A stretch of 64,000 nucleotides of DNA from Ascarosepion bandense (GCA_037127315.1 JBBBDQ010000307.1:2645001-2709000), one strand, 5' to 3'. Counted from the first letter of the stretch, positions 20,896 to 31,815 are shown. Notes: generated by a model from the letters alone, not told the origin. Numbers and translations are program-made.

Positions 20896-21400
20896 TGGGG
20901 TTCGTTAAATAGACTTAAGCCCAATGACCCTTGGTATGAATTCATCTTTTCATCCTCTCAGCTTTGGGTTGAATACCAGATCAGACTGGGTCCTATAGCA
21001 ACCTATTGCGAGAAAATTTCCTAACTAGTCAGTCATGAATCGAAAAGAGACATGATCGCCCAAACTTGCATCATACATGGGACCTAAGAAAGGATATGAA
21101 TATGTAGTAAAAATGGGGGATCACTTAAAGTGGGTGATCGATTTCCTAATGTCACTGAATTTTATCTGAATAAGTTAGTCTTGAATCGAAGAGAGACATG
21201 ATCGCCCAATCTTGCATTACACATGGCACCCCAGGAAAGATACTGATATTTAGTAATGATGGGAGATCACTTTAGTACTTAATGACAATAAGAAATCGCT
21301 CCCCCCTCTTGGTGTCTTTGAATCTTATATGAATAAGTCAATCATGAAACGAAAAGAGGCATGATCACCTAGACGTATATCATGTGTGGCGTTTAGCTAC
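20896..21400 (+). mobile_element. divergent SINE-A relative, repeated body
   Basis: Three body ends, each with AGTCATGAATCGAAAAGAGA-type and GACATGATCGCCC, end near 21080, 21230 and 21400. They are joined by linkers with GGGGGATCACTT. The first unit includes GGTTGAATACCAGATCAGAC and CTATAGCAACC. A tRNA head is not evident. It looks like an old subfamily with body amplification. Confidence 0.6.
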
Positions 21401-22372
21401 CTGAACACAAAAGATAATTTCACGTTTGTACGTTATTATCTTTACAAAGAGTTTAACATAAATTCCTTACAATCCGCTTTTTCAATGTAAAATGTTTCTT
21501 TAATTTCTATAATTTTCTGGTTTTATTTAATATTTTTATTTCATTTTATTTCATTTTTCTTAAATTTTCTTTTAATTTTCTTTTACTTGATTTTTCTTTG
21601 ATTTATGTTCGGTACGATTTGTTTTTTGAAAAACACTTTGCTTTCATCCACACACACACGCACTATATAGGGCGTCTGCAAAAGTAGGTATGCAATAAGT
21701 ATTATACCTTGATATATTTGTATAATCAACGCAATACGTTTTGTTTTCAGTACGTATTTTTGCATCCCTCTGTTCACATACGTTTTGATGTCTACTTTGC
21801 TCATGCGCATAAACGTACATTGTAGTGTGCTTGACTTCTAACCAAATATATTAGACCGCATATTTCAAAATGGCCGTCGAATAATTTTTTGTCTTAGAAT
21901 TTCACATTAAATTTTTGTATTAACATATTATGTTAATAATTCGATAATAATAAAACACGTATTTAATCAAATTGTCATGAACTTCTTATCTTGTTGTAAA
22001 TGTAATAGTATTAAAAATAATTAATATTTGCTTAATATATACGATGTTAAGTGAAAAATTATCCACATTTTCGCCATAATATATCTACAGACAAGAGTGT
22101 GGATATTTTTTTACTTTCCCTCGTATTTTTCTACAAAGGAATGTACAAAAATTTCAGATCCGTTTTAAACAAATAAGCAAGCGAATAAAATACGTTACAC
22201 TTTCCTTCGTCCTATAATGTAAATCATAACGGATTCTCTATTTCTATGAAAATAACAGAACCAAACATGTCTTTTGTAAATGGACAAATGTTATACATTT
22301 ACATACAAACCTAATTTATATCTCAAACGTTGTTTTTAAATTAACACCGTTTTTTCTTTTCTTTATTCACAG
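21401..22372. other. AT-rich intron sequence, weak transposon end
   Basis: A T-rich block spans about 21480-21600. At about 21674, TATAGGGCGTCTGCAAAAGT resembles an IS630/mariner end, but no partner was found. A polypyrimidine tract leads into the exon at 22373. Confidence 0.5.
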
Positions 22373-22420
22373 GCAAAGTTAAAAGGCAACGCAATAGGAG
22401 ACGCCGAAAAGGCAAGCGAG
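22373..22420 (+). CDS. SMOC: SMOC-like gene, exon encoding basic linker
   Basis: A 48-nt exon preceded by a strong pyrimidine tract and CACAG and followed by GTATGA. In the frame set by the next exon it reads KVKRQRNRRRRKGKR and ends with one base (phase 1). Joined to the exon at 50802 it gives ...RRRKGKRGCTKTDRE. In human SMOC proteins a basic linker followed by a Gly-Cys pair likewise leads into the calcium-binding domain after the second thyroglobulin-type domain; the basic run may bind heparan sulfate. Both phases match exactly, which supports a 28.4-kb intron. Because the exon is short, the call depends on phase, splice sites and composition. RNA splice evidence is not available here. 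Confidence 0.75.
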
Positions 22421-22585
22421 GTATGACTTAAGTTTTTACTAACATTTTAAGATGGTGTCTTCCAATCTGCAAGAAAGCTAACCTATTGATTAAGTTTAAC
22501 TCCGGTAAAAAAAAAAAAATGCTCTATTTAAACTGGTTTACGCATTAAAAAAAAAAAAAACAAATAATAAAAATTTGAGTAGGAT

Positions 22586-22878
22586 ATGTGCGTTGTGGTG
22601 CAGTGGATATCGACTCGGAATGACAAATCGGGGAGCCGAGTTCGAATTCCAGTTGAATTCGTTGCATTCACTTACGCTTAAATACCCTTGGGGAAAGTAT
22701 CAATCTGTCTCTTCCCTCGAGTTATGAGTTAAATAACAGGATAGATTGGGGTCTATAGCCTTGGCTGGCAACCAGTCTATCGTAGAAAGTAATGGCAACC
22801 TACTGCGGGATAAATTTCTGCCCAGTCAGTCATGTCTCTTTCAAGACATGATCGCTCAAGCGTGAATAGCACTTAACT
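22586..22878 (+). mobile_element. SINE-A, full length
   Basis: Good tRNA head (TGCGTTGTGGTGCAGTGG), body and AGCACTTAACTG end. It sits about 165 bp inside the intron, same strand as the gene. Confidence 0.9.
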
Positions 22879-23333
22879 GTCAACGGTCAAAACGTTGTGA
22901 ATATGGCCATAATGATGACAGCTGCCCGAACGATATAAATAGTGCAAAAACTTTTTTACAATATTTGCATTATTCGGACTATTGTCCTCATCTTCGTTGT
23001 CATTTGTACAACGTTTCGGCCGTTGTACGCTCCGGCTTTCTTCAGGTGCTAGATAAAGATAAGGACAGTAGTCCGAATAATGTAACTGCTACCTCATCTC
23101 AGAAATATAGACAAATAATAATTTTATTTGTCATCAGTGATGTAGTTGCGAAAGTTATTGTTGATTAATGTTCGTTTTATGTATTTCAGTTCGCTTCGAT
23201 ATATTTTTGGGGAAGAGGTGTTTCGGTGTGCTCTATTTAGGAAGTTCCATCACTCCTATTTTATATCTTTTGGGCATTGGCTATCATAGTTCAGAAGTGA
23301 AAGAAGAAGGTTGGAGCATACGAATACTGAAAC
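22879..23333 (-). repeat. dispersed parent of the 108-bp satellite, hammerhead-like
   Basis: On minus around 23045-22985: CTGAAGA, a GCCG/CGGC stem, CCGAAAC, then GTTGT and, after seven bases, ACAAC. This is a hammerhead-like order with a CGTTGT/ACAACG stem III. The same module recurs at 53.37 kb, where that stem reads CGCC/GGCG. An inverse copy of its flank starts the satellite. Confidence 0.5.
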
Positions 23334-24940
23334 GTCATACAAATGGCAACAAAGATGAGGACAATAGTCCGAATAATGTAAATACTGTAAATACTACCTC
23401 ATCTCATAAATATAGACAAATAGAATGATCTATTATTAAATGTCATACAAATGGCAACAAAGATGAGGACAATAGTTCGAATAATGTAAATACTGTAAAT
23501 ACTACCTCATCTCAGAAGTATAGATAAATAGAATGATCTATTATTAAACGTCATACAAATGGCAAGAAAGATGAGGACAATAGTCCGAATAATGTAAATA
23601 CTGTAAATACTACCTCATCTCATAAATATAGACAAATAGAATGATCTATTATTAAATGTCATACAAATGGCAACAAAGATGAGGACAATAGTTCGAATAA
23701 TGTAAATACTGTAAATACTACCTCATCTCAGAAGTATAGATAAATAGAATGATCTATTATTAAACGTCATACAAATGGCAACAAAGATGAGGACAATAGT
23801 CCGAATAATGTAAATACTGTAAATACTACCTCATCTCAGAAATATAGACAAATAGAATGATCTATTATTAAATGTCATACAAATGGCAACAAAGATGAGG
23901 ACAATAGTTCGAATAATGTAAATACTGTAAATACTACCTCATCTCAGAAGTATAGATAAATAGAATGATCTATTATTAAACGTCATACAAATGGCAACAA
24001 AGATGAGGACAATAGTCCGAATAATGTAAATACTGTAAATACTACCTCATCTCAGAAATATAGACAAATAGAATGATCTATTATTAAATGTCATACAAAT
24101 GGCAACAAAGATGAGGACAATAGTTCGAATAATGTAAATACTGTAAATACTACCTCATCTCAGAAGTATAGATAAATAGAATGATCTATTATTAAACGTC
24201 ATACAAATGGCAACAAAGATGAGGACAATAGTCCGAATAATGTAAATACTGTAAATACTACCTCATCTCAGAAATATAGACAAATAGAATGATCTATTAT
24301 TAAATGTCATACAAATGGCAACAAAGATGAGGACAATAGTTCGAATAATGTAAATACTGTAAATACTACCTCATCTCAGAAGTATAGATAAATAGAATGA
24401 TCTATTATTAAACGTCATACAAATGGCAACAAAGATGAGGACAATAGTCCGAATAATGTAAATACTGTAAATACTACCTCATCTCAGAAATATAGACAAA
24501 TAGAATGATCTATTATTAAATATCATACAAATGGCAACAAAGATGAGGACAATAGTCCGAATAATGTAAATACTGTAAATACTACCTCATCTCAGAAATA
24601 TAGACAAATAGAATGATCTATTATTAAATGTCATACAAATGGCAACAAAGATGAGGACAATAGTCCGAATAATGTAAATACTGTAAATACTGCCTCATCT
24701 CAGAAGTATAGACAAATAGAATGATCTATTATTAAACGTCATACAAATGGCAACAAAGATGAGGTCAATAGTCCGAATAATGTAAATACTGTAAATACTG
24801 CCTCATCTCAGAAGTATAGACAAATAGAATGATCTATTATTAAACGTCATACAAATGGCAACAAAGATGAGGACAATAGTTCGAATTATGTAAATACTGT
24901 AAATACTACCTCATCTCAGAAATATAGACAAATAGTAAAA
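23334..24940 (+). repeat. 108-bp satellite array, about 15 units
   Basis: GTCATACAAATGGCAA recurs every 108 bp (23334, 23442, 23550 and on). For most of the array two unit types alternate. Type A has AGTCCGAAT, ATAGACAAA and AAATGTC; type B has AGTTCGAAT, ATAGATAAA and AAACGTC, giving a 216-bp higher-order period. The last four units break the pattern. Each unit holds GATGAGGAC AATA GTCCGAA, the central part of a hammerhead without C3-U4. Confidence 0.95.
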
Positions 24941-25195
24941 CATTTTTTGTTATAGTTGTTTTTTTTTTTTCACTTCTACTTACTCAATTTTTTTTTTCTT
25001 TTTAAGCCAAATTGACTGATCGACGTTTTCAGGACACCGGAAAATGTTGGCTTTTAGTTTTTGTAACTGACACTTAGACGCTAAACGCAATTTCCATCCA
25101 ACATGGACATCAAGTAACGTACAATATGAACTGTTTCGTAGCGTATTCTTTTTGTGTCGTTCAGCTTGTTTCTTTCATTTTTATTATCGTTTTCT
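24941..25195. other. unassigned T-rich spacer
   Basis: T-runs at 24960-24970 and 24989-24999; nothing supported. Confidence 0.5.
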
Positions 25196-25980
25196 TTCAC
25201 CCCAAGCAAGGCAAGACTGACACTGGTACGCAGGGGATTCAGTCAGTTAAATGCCATACTTGATACAAGCTTCGGGCGATCATGTCTCGAGTGGAGCAGA
25301 AGATTATCGCGCAGTAGGTTGCAATTGCTTTCTGCGGTAGAACCCAATCTGTCCCGTTATTTAACCCATAACTTGGGGGAAGAGACGGATTAATACCTTT
25401 CTAGGGTTATTTGTGCGTAAATGAATGCAAGAAAGTCAACAGGTATTCGAACTCGGCTCCCCGAGTTTTCGTTCCAAGACGATATCCACTGCACCACAAC
25501 GCACATCCACGTAGGAGATTGGGAAAGAGAAAAGCAAGGTACAGGGGATACAGAAGAGAGGATGAGATTTAGGGAGATAGAAGATAGCAATTGATGTTTT
25601 ATTTAAAATTTGGGAGGTTGTAGCTATCAGGGGAGGGAGTTCCACAGACGGGAAGTGCAAGAAAAGAAACTGATAGAGGTGGTTACATTTGACTGTTTTG
25701 ACAGTAAAAGGATGGGACCTTGATGTCAATCTGGTAGCACGTGTATATTCATGTGGTTTGAGCACCAGAGAAAGAAGCTTATCAGAGCAGAACCCGTGAA
25801 AATATTTTGGAAAGGACAGTGAAGCCACTTCCCTTTATTAAAAAGGTAAGTAAAGGTGAATTGCTGATCCTCCATTGGATTTTGTCGAGAACCTCGAGAT
25901 GAATAGCAAGGTCACCTGACCAAATAAGGCAACAGTAGCCAATGCTTAGACTCTATTGCAGAGTCTTGGAAACCAGCATT
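25196..25980 (-). pseudogene. LINE-J 3' region, interrupted by SINE-A
   Basis: The tail side (CACCCCAAGCAAGGC) lies at 25199-25240; the element resumes at 25509 and runs to about 25980. The minus strand encodes decayed LINE-J C-terminus: FHGFCSDKLLS, EYTRATRL, SHPFTVKTVKC. Between the pieces sits a complete SINE-A, so the LINE was older. Confidence 0.8.
25238..25508 (-). mobile_element. SINE-A inserted in LINE-J
   Basis: Full element on minus with its head at 25508 (GTGCGTTGTGGTGCAGTGG) and ACTGACTGAAT-type end at 25238. Confidence 0.9.
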
Positions 25981-26060
25981 GCATGCCCATGAGGAATAGT
26001 CATTTATTTCCATGAAATGGTAATGGGCCAGTACAGGCTAGAAATGCACAAAAGAAAGTG

Positions 26061-26667
26061 TCAGTCAGTTAAGTGCCACACGTGAAACACGCTTTCGGCG
26101 ATCATGTCTCGAAAGAGACATGACTGACTGGGCAGAAGATTATCCCGCAGTAGGTTACCATTGCTTTCTGCGGCAGACTGGTTGCCGACCAAGGCTATAG
26201 AACCCAATCTGTCCTGTTATTTGCTTCATAGCTAGAGAGATGTATTATAATGAGTTGTAATTAGTGGGGGATCCGTTTATTACTTCGTAAGTATAGAAAA
26301 TCAATCCCCCACTTTATGCCCAATAGAAGCCTTAATCATGTTTCCAACTATTATATTCAGTCAGTCAGTTAAGTGCCATACGTGATACACGCTTGGGCGA
26401 TCATGTCTCGAAAGAGACATGACTGACTGGGCAGAAGATTATCCCGCAGTAGGTTGCCATTGCTTTCTGCCATAGACTGGTTGTCAGCCAAGGCTATAGA
26501 ACCCAATCTGTCCTGTTATTTAACCCATAACTGGAAGGAAAGAAACGGATCAATACCTTTCCCAAGGCTATTTGCGCGTAAGTGAATGCAATGAATTCAA
26601 CTGGAATTCGAACTCGGCTTCCCGATTTCTCGTTCTGAGCCGATATCCACTAGACCACAACGCACTT
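26061..26667 (-). mobile_element. SINE-A with two body units
   Basis: Head near 26667, first body to about 26358, standard linker, second headless body to 26061. Well preserved, with less divergence than the 8.5 kb copy. Confidence 0.9.
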
Positions 26668-26924
26668 TGTTTAAAAGAATTTATGCAATTTCTTGCTTAT
26701 TTCCAAACTGATACTACAAGAAAATTTCGATTTACATTCCCAAGTCTTTGAAGCTATTTACGTAAATGGGTCAATGTTAATGTTTCGGTTTTGCAGCAAC
26801 TCGTGGTGTTGGGAGAAATTACCACGAGCACAGTCTAGTCTATATTCTCTTTTAAGAGGAAAAGAAATAAATATAACAATAAATGTTACGATCACCGGGA
26901 TTTTTAAATGTTTCAACTTTTATG

Positions 26925-27315
26925 ATACTAGCAGTATAGTCCAACGTTGCTCGGGTGTAATGAAAGCTTTAAAACTAATCCATGGTCCTGAAGCTCAGAC
27001 TCTTTAGACGTTGGCACGAAAGACTAAAAAGCAATAGTTGTTTCCAGTTAAAGCGAAACCGTAGACAGAAAGAAAAAAATGAATGGATGTAAGTCAAATT
27101 TTGATTTCCTGGTATCGATATCAAATAAGTTTTTTTCGTCGTAAACTGAATTTTGAAGGCTAAATAGGTCCTCTGAGTAAATTGTATCATGGCTGAGACT
27201 AAGAACTACAATTATACCTACTTAGAGCCAAACCCGAAGCAAAAACTAAAATAAAAGAGCTGAAAAAAAATACAGACATACAGGCAGATAAACAGACACA
27301 CACACAAACATCTTG

Positions 27316-27363
<48 letters not shown>

Positions 27364-27633
27364 CGATTTTCTGCACTATTGTAAGATCTGCAACCTTGAA
27401 ACTTCTGAATATCGTTTTGTGTGTCTTTGTCTATGAGTGTATCAAATTTGATTAAAATCGGATCACTCCTTCTATAACCCGATTTATTTGATTATCGATT
27501 TTCGATATTTATCGGGGATACCTCGACACAAAACCTAGCTAAGAACACTCGCAGACGCTTATAGTACAACTGTGTAAATTTTCAAGAAAATCGGTTCAGC
27601 CGTTTAGGAGTCTATAGGTAATGGACACACACA

Positions 27634-27679
<46 letters not shown>

Positions 27680-27717
27680 GTTCCATTTATAAATAAGCTT
27701 AGATTTAGATTTAGATT
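26925..27717 (+). repeat. R750 dispersed repeat, copy 2
   Basis: Near-identical to 15013-15751 apart from microsatellite lengths: an internal (TA)n at 27316-27361 and (CA)n at 27625-27677 are longer here. Both the shared start TACTAGCAGTATAG and the end AAGCTTAGATTTAGAT are present. Confidence 0.9.
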
Positions 27718-28055
27718 ACTACGAAGCTATTTCGGTGATTAGGGTCATAGTTTTTTGCTTTGAATATCCGTTACAACCTTCTGTCAAGTCTACCAAGGTG
27801 TGAGCTTAGATAATAAAACTAGACATGTGGGCGTGAGCCTTGTCGGGGTTGAATTAACTGCTTCATTGCCGACCTATTATGTTAGCACTTCTTATTTCAA
27901 ACTTGTCCAAAGATTTTAAGTTAAACAAAAATCTTAAAAAGGTGAAGAAAATCCTTATTTATAAATCAATCTGTTATATATATATATATATATAGGATAA
28001 CGATATATAATTTTCTATATATCAGGAACAATTGTTTGACAGATGTATGACAAAG
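27718..28055. other. no gene recognised
   Basis: Contains a short (TA)n at about 27975-27994. Confidence 0.5.
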
Positions 28056-28368
28056 CGTTGTGCGTTATGGTGCAGTGGATATCGACTCGGAACGAGAAAT
28101 CGGGGAGCCAAGTTCGAATTCCAGCTGAATTCCCTGCATTCACTTACGCACAAATACCCTTGGGAAGGGTAATAATCCATCTCTTTCCTCCAGTTATGGA
28201 TTAAATAACAGGACAGATTGGGTTCTATAGCCTTGGTTGGCAACCAGTCTACCGCAGAAAGCAATGGCAACCTACTGCGGGACAATCTTCTGCCCAGTCA
28301 GTAATGTCTCCTTTGAGACATGATCGCCGAAAGCGTGTATCACGTATGGCATTTAACTGACTGACTGA
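28056..28368 (+). mobile_element. SINE-A, full length
   Basis: Complete: head with TTATGGTGCAGTGGATATCG, B-box AAGTTCGAATTCC, body, and CATTTAACTGACTGACTG end. Confidence 0.9.
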
Positions 28369-28394
28369 TAACAAAGCAGTAAATGTTTTGTGTG

Positions 28395-28545
28395 ACCCGT
28401 TTCATCGTTAAAACTTTATGCCGCAAGTGGCAATGTTGAGAGAAAATACGTGTTTTCGTGTGCCATATGAAGCAGTAATATTCTAAGCATTGGCGAATGG
28501 TAGACTTACATAGAATGGAACCACTATATTGAATCCATAGCAAAA
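28395..28545 (-). pseudogene. LINE-J fragment, inverted
   Basis: Minus strand reads ILCKSTIRQCLEYYCFIWH, matching YKSTIRPCMEYCCHLW of the plus copy next door. Short and decayed, so two LINE-J pieces lie head to head here. Confidence 0.65.
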
Positions 28546-28561
28546 TCTACTGCTAAGAAGG

Positions 28562-29260
28562 TTGGGTCACTATGTCGATCCAGGATGTTTTTTTCCACCT
28601 GAATCCATCCTGCATATATACAAGTCAACCATCCGTCCGTGCATGGAGTACTGCTGCCATTTATGGTCAGGTGCCCCTGCCGTTCTCCTCAGTGTTCTTG
28701 ACAGGCTCCAAAGGAGAGTCTGTACTGTGATATGTACTGATCTGGCGGCTCGACTGCAGCCACTTCCCCATCGTCGCTATAAATACTTTCATGCCTTCTG
28801 CTCAGACGAACTTAAGTCACTGATGCCTCCTCAACAGGTGTTTACTCGTGCAACCAGACTGGCAACTGGGTCCCACCCATTCACAGTCAGGTTAGCCAAA
28901 TGCAGACGACAATTCTACTCCTGCAGCTTCCTCTCTCGCACTCCCCGCCTGTGGAACTCGCTCCCGTATTCTTGCTTTCCTGACTGAAATTTAATTTTCC
29001 TCCAGAAATTTAAGTGCAAAATCAATACTCATCTACTAACCACTGGACTCTAGCTCTCTCCCCACCCCTGTATAACCTTCCCTTTCTCTCCACCTATGTA
29101 TCTGTCATCGCACCTTCTTTCTCAGCTTTCTATTGTTCCTTTCTAACTAGCTTGTACTCCTCACTCTTTTCTAATTAATCTTTTTACATTTATGTAACCC
29201 CCTGCACATCAGTGGCGTTTCCGCCTTGCTCGGGGTGAAATGATTAAAAAAAAAAAATTA
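28562..29260 (+). pseudogene. LINE-J non-LTR retrotransposon, RT C-terminus and 3' UTR
   Basis: The best LINE-J copy. The open frame 28562-28987 encodes IYKSTIRPCMEYCCHLWSG, LDRLQRRV, YFHAFCSDELKSLMPP, FTRATRLATGSHPFTV and SRTPRLWNSLP. These are the conserved C-terminal blocks of jockey/CR1-like reverse transcriptases, acting in target-primed reverse transcription when intact. A roughly 250-bp 3' UTR follows and ends GTGAAATGATTAAAAAAA. The RT core and endonuclease are missing by 5' truncation. Confidence 0.85.
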
Positions 29261-29566
29261 AGAGAAATGCATTAAGAAGGAATTTCTTTCCAATACCCGC
29301 TTGTTTGGGGGAATAGACCTCCGTGTGGATACTTCATTAAAAAGGCTTCATTTTTAACCTATTCAAGTACAGACTCAACAATAATCTATACTACATATCC
29401 TCATAATCTCTAATTCTCACCCACCTCTTATGGATATAAAGCAACCTAATTTAATAGTCCTCTACCTTGAGTGGCTTTTGGACATTTGATTTTAAAAAAT
29501 TTAACATTCTCATCTCGACTTTTGTTTACGTCTACCGCTTAATATACATATATATATATTTAAGTA
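29261..29566. other. no gene recognised
   Basis: No supported feature. Confidence 0.5.
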
Positions 29567-29910
29567 ATTCATCGAGCTTTTTATTCGACCTCAACAGAAT
29601 GCAGAAAGCACTGGACGGCCGTTTTGTCCTATATTTGGGGCTCATCAGCAGTGCGCATCCACTACCAGGAATTGAACCCAGACAGTTTTGGTTATTAAAC
29701 TGGTGTCATACCAATTGTACCACGGCCCTGGTGACAAAAAGTAACGAATTAAACTCGATGACGCGCCACTCGTTCACAAATTCCGTGGTGAAACTCATCC
29801 AAGCTCCTTTACTCATAGGACAGTGCCTCCCAGAACCACGACTTCTCCAACACAAGCCGCTAAATCCATAGCATGTTAAACTGGTTGAAGCACAGAGATA
29901 TGACTGAAGT
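29567..29910 (-). mobile_element. SINE-H2 copy 1 (tRNA-like + hammerhead)
   Basis: On minus: about 175 bp of leader, a tRNA-like segment at 29733-29662 (A-box GTGGTACAATTGGTATGA, B-box GGGTTCAATTCC), then a hammerhead at 29660-29597 and a 30-bp tail before a TA-rich tract. The ribozyme has CTGATGA and full Watson-Crick stem I (GCACTG/CAGTGC), but G12 is A (AAAAC) and stem II is damaged. Confidence 0.8.
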
Positions 29911-30266
29911 AGAAGCTACCCTAGGTTTACAGAGTAAGAGGCGGGGTATCTGCGGATATATGAGGTCGATAACTGTTAACCCCAAACTTGAACAGGTTAA
30001 GATTGTAGTGATCGGAGAATCATCTTTGGCGAAGACGCTTGTGTTGAACTTACAACACAGTAAAGGAATATGAAGGAAAGATTCGTGGTTCGCTTCAATG
30101 TGGGTGGCATGGCTGGTGCTAACTGTGAAGGTTACAACTTCTGGAAAGGAGAGATGTAGATCGTCTGAACGCTATTCATGGAATTAGCGATATAAAAGTA
30201 AAATAGTTACATTTATCTTTAGAAAATCTCTCAGAGGACGAAACGCGTCGTCTAAGAAAAGTTTTT

Positions 30267-30305
<39 letters not shown>
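29911..30305. other. spacer between SINE-H2 copies
   Basis: Contains CTCTCAGAGGACGAAACGCG followed by TCGTCT at 30232-30257, resembling the 3' half of a hammerhead, then (TA)n at 30269-30305. No gene. Confidence 0.5.
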
Positions 30306-30309
<4 letters not shown>

Positions 30310-30656
30310 CATCGAGCTTTTTATTCGACCTTAACAGAATGCAGAAAGCACTGGACGGCCGTTTCGTCCTATATTTGGGACTCTTCAGCAATGCGCATCC
30401 ACGACGACCAGGAATCGGATCCAGACAGTTTTTTGTTATTAAGTTGATGTCATACCAACTGTACCACGGGCCCTGGTGACAAAAGGTAACGCATTAAACT
30501 CAATGACGTGCCGCACTTTCCCAAATTCCGTGGTGGAACTCATCCAAGCTCCTTTACCCGTAGGACGGTGCCTCCCAGAGCCACGACTTCTCCAACCAAG
30601 CCGCTAAATTCATAGCATGTTAAGCTGGTTGAAGCACAGAGATATGATTGATGTAG
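30306..30656 (-). mobile_element. SINE-H2 copy 2, intact ribozyme
   Basis: Same structure as copy 1, about 740 bp away, also minus and also ending against (TA)n. Leader, tRNA-like segment (ACAGTTGGTATGACATCAAC region, decayed B-box GGATCCGATTCC) and an intact hammerhead. Schistosomes are known to carry tRNA-related SINE-like repeats with a hammerhead; this is a similar architecture. Confidence 0.8.
30337..30400 (-). ncRNA. intact hammerhead ribozyme
   Basis: On minus: GGATGC and GCATTG form stem I with CAGTGC and GCATTC, with a TTTCT bulge on the 3' strand, 12 bp in all. Core CTGAAGA (30388-30382) is followed by stem II GTCC/GGAC with loop CAAATATA, then GAA (30365-30363), stem III ACGGCCGT, and cleavable C17 at 30354. 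All invariant core residues are present. One stem I pair is U-G here and C-G in copy 1, a compensatory change. The stem I bulge and loop II match the tertiary-contact pattern of natural hammerheads. Confidence 0.85.
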
Positions 30657-31000
30657 TAGGAGGATTTGTATAATTAAGTATATATATTTGAATAATGAAG
30701 TATATATATTGAATACTTAAGTATGTATATTTAAACATTGTAAACAACGGAATTTATGTGTGGCTTTGAAAATGAAGGAAATATTTCTTTTAAAGGAACG
30801 TTTATTCGTCTAACATTTCCTCAGAAAAAGTCGTTGGAGCAACTGAATGAGGTAAACATTGACTGGGTGTAAATAAGAATCCACGACTAAAAAAAATATC
30901 ACTAAAAATAACGAATCGGTGCAAGTAACTAGTGAGTATTAAAAAAACTTTTTACTCACGACCCACACATGAAACCGATAACAAAGGAAGTTCTGTTTTT
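30657..31000. other. no gene recognised
   Basis: Three near-repeats of TTAAGTATATATATTTGAA lie at about 30675-30740. Nothing else. Confidence 0.5.
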
Positions 31001-31482
31001 GAACAAATCGATCGTTGAAGCTTGATATAAACAGTTTCTGAAAAGCTGTATGTCGTTCACCAACCGAACCCTGTTCAGCACCCTGAATGCTTCGTAAACA
31101 TGTTTGGAAGTGCAACCCGGGTTATTATTGAAATGAAATCCAATCGCTGACTCTCAAACTGACTGATTACTGTTGCTAGCTCCACCCTGTATTGTATAGG
31201 CAGGCACGTGTTGTCTAATCCGGGTTTCCAACGCAAGCTAGTTCTCCCCATATGTTTAGGCTCACACCGACGTTTAAAATGATAAATCACAGAACTGCTT
31301 TGCAGGTCGGGCAATTCATCCTTAGCGAAAAATGGGAATACCGGAATAGTATTAAATACAACACACAGATTGATAAAAGAAAAGCAAGAAATTATAGACG
31401 GCCATAATCTATCAGTGAGTGTCTGACGCCCCCTACCCAACCATGGTAGTTTTAAATAAACTGAACAAAGACAAGGTCCCAA
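31001..31482 (-). pseudogene. Penelope-like GIY-YIG domain relic
   Basis: The minus frame reads FFAKDELPDLQSSSVIYHF, then KRRCEPKHMGRTSLRW. This matches the Penelope-like GIY-YIG nuclease pattern (short hydrophobic VIYxF, Cys pair, Y-x-G-R-T, here HMGRTS). Downstream, another frame has a QHVPACL-like sequence, so it is frameshifted. It would have been the endonuclease that nicks the target. Confidence 0.6.
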
Positions 31483-31499
31483 AACAACAGGATATCGAG

Positions 31500-31632
31500 C
31501 GCCCGTAGCTCAGAGGTAGAATCGCCGACTGACACCAGTTCAGTCGAGTATCAATCCTGGGTAAAAAGCAATCAGCTGTCTAACTGTATTGATGAGCTGT
31601 GATACAGCAAAACAGATCTGTCTGCGGATGAC
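31500..31632 (+). mobile_element. SINE-H1 copy a (tRNA head + hammerhead)
   Basis: The head CCCGTAGCTCAGAGGTAGA is a classic tRNA D-arm/A-box; a weak B-box GAGTATCAATCC follows. The tail holds a hammerhead: stem I AGTC-type and CTGTA with TGCGG, GATGAG, CTG TGATA CAG, CAAAAC, then CTGTC. C3 is T and G12 is A here. It ends GGATGAC directly against (TA)n. Confidence 0.8.
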
Positions 31633-31668
<36 letters not shown>

Positions 31669-31771
31669 TTGTAAAAATTATAATCGTGTCGAAAAACCTT
31701 CCTCGAAAACAATCGGAAGAAGGAAAAAACAGGTTTTCAAAAAGGAAAGAGCTTTGTACATCAACATCAGT

Positions 31772-31815
<44 letters not shown>

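Noticed and set aside
23168..23428. 86-codon frame running into the satellite
   Set aside because: Its second half is satellite translation and the first half matches no family I recognise.
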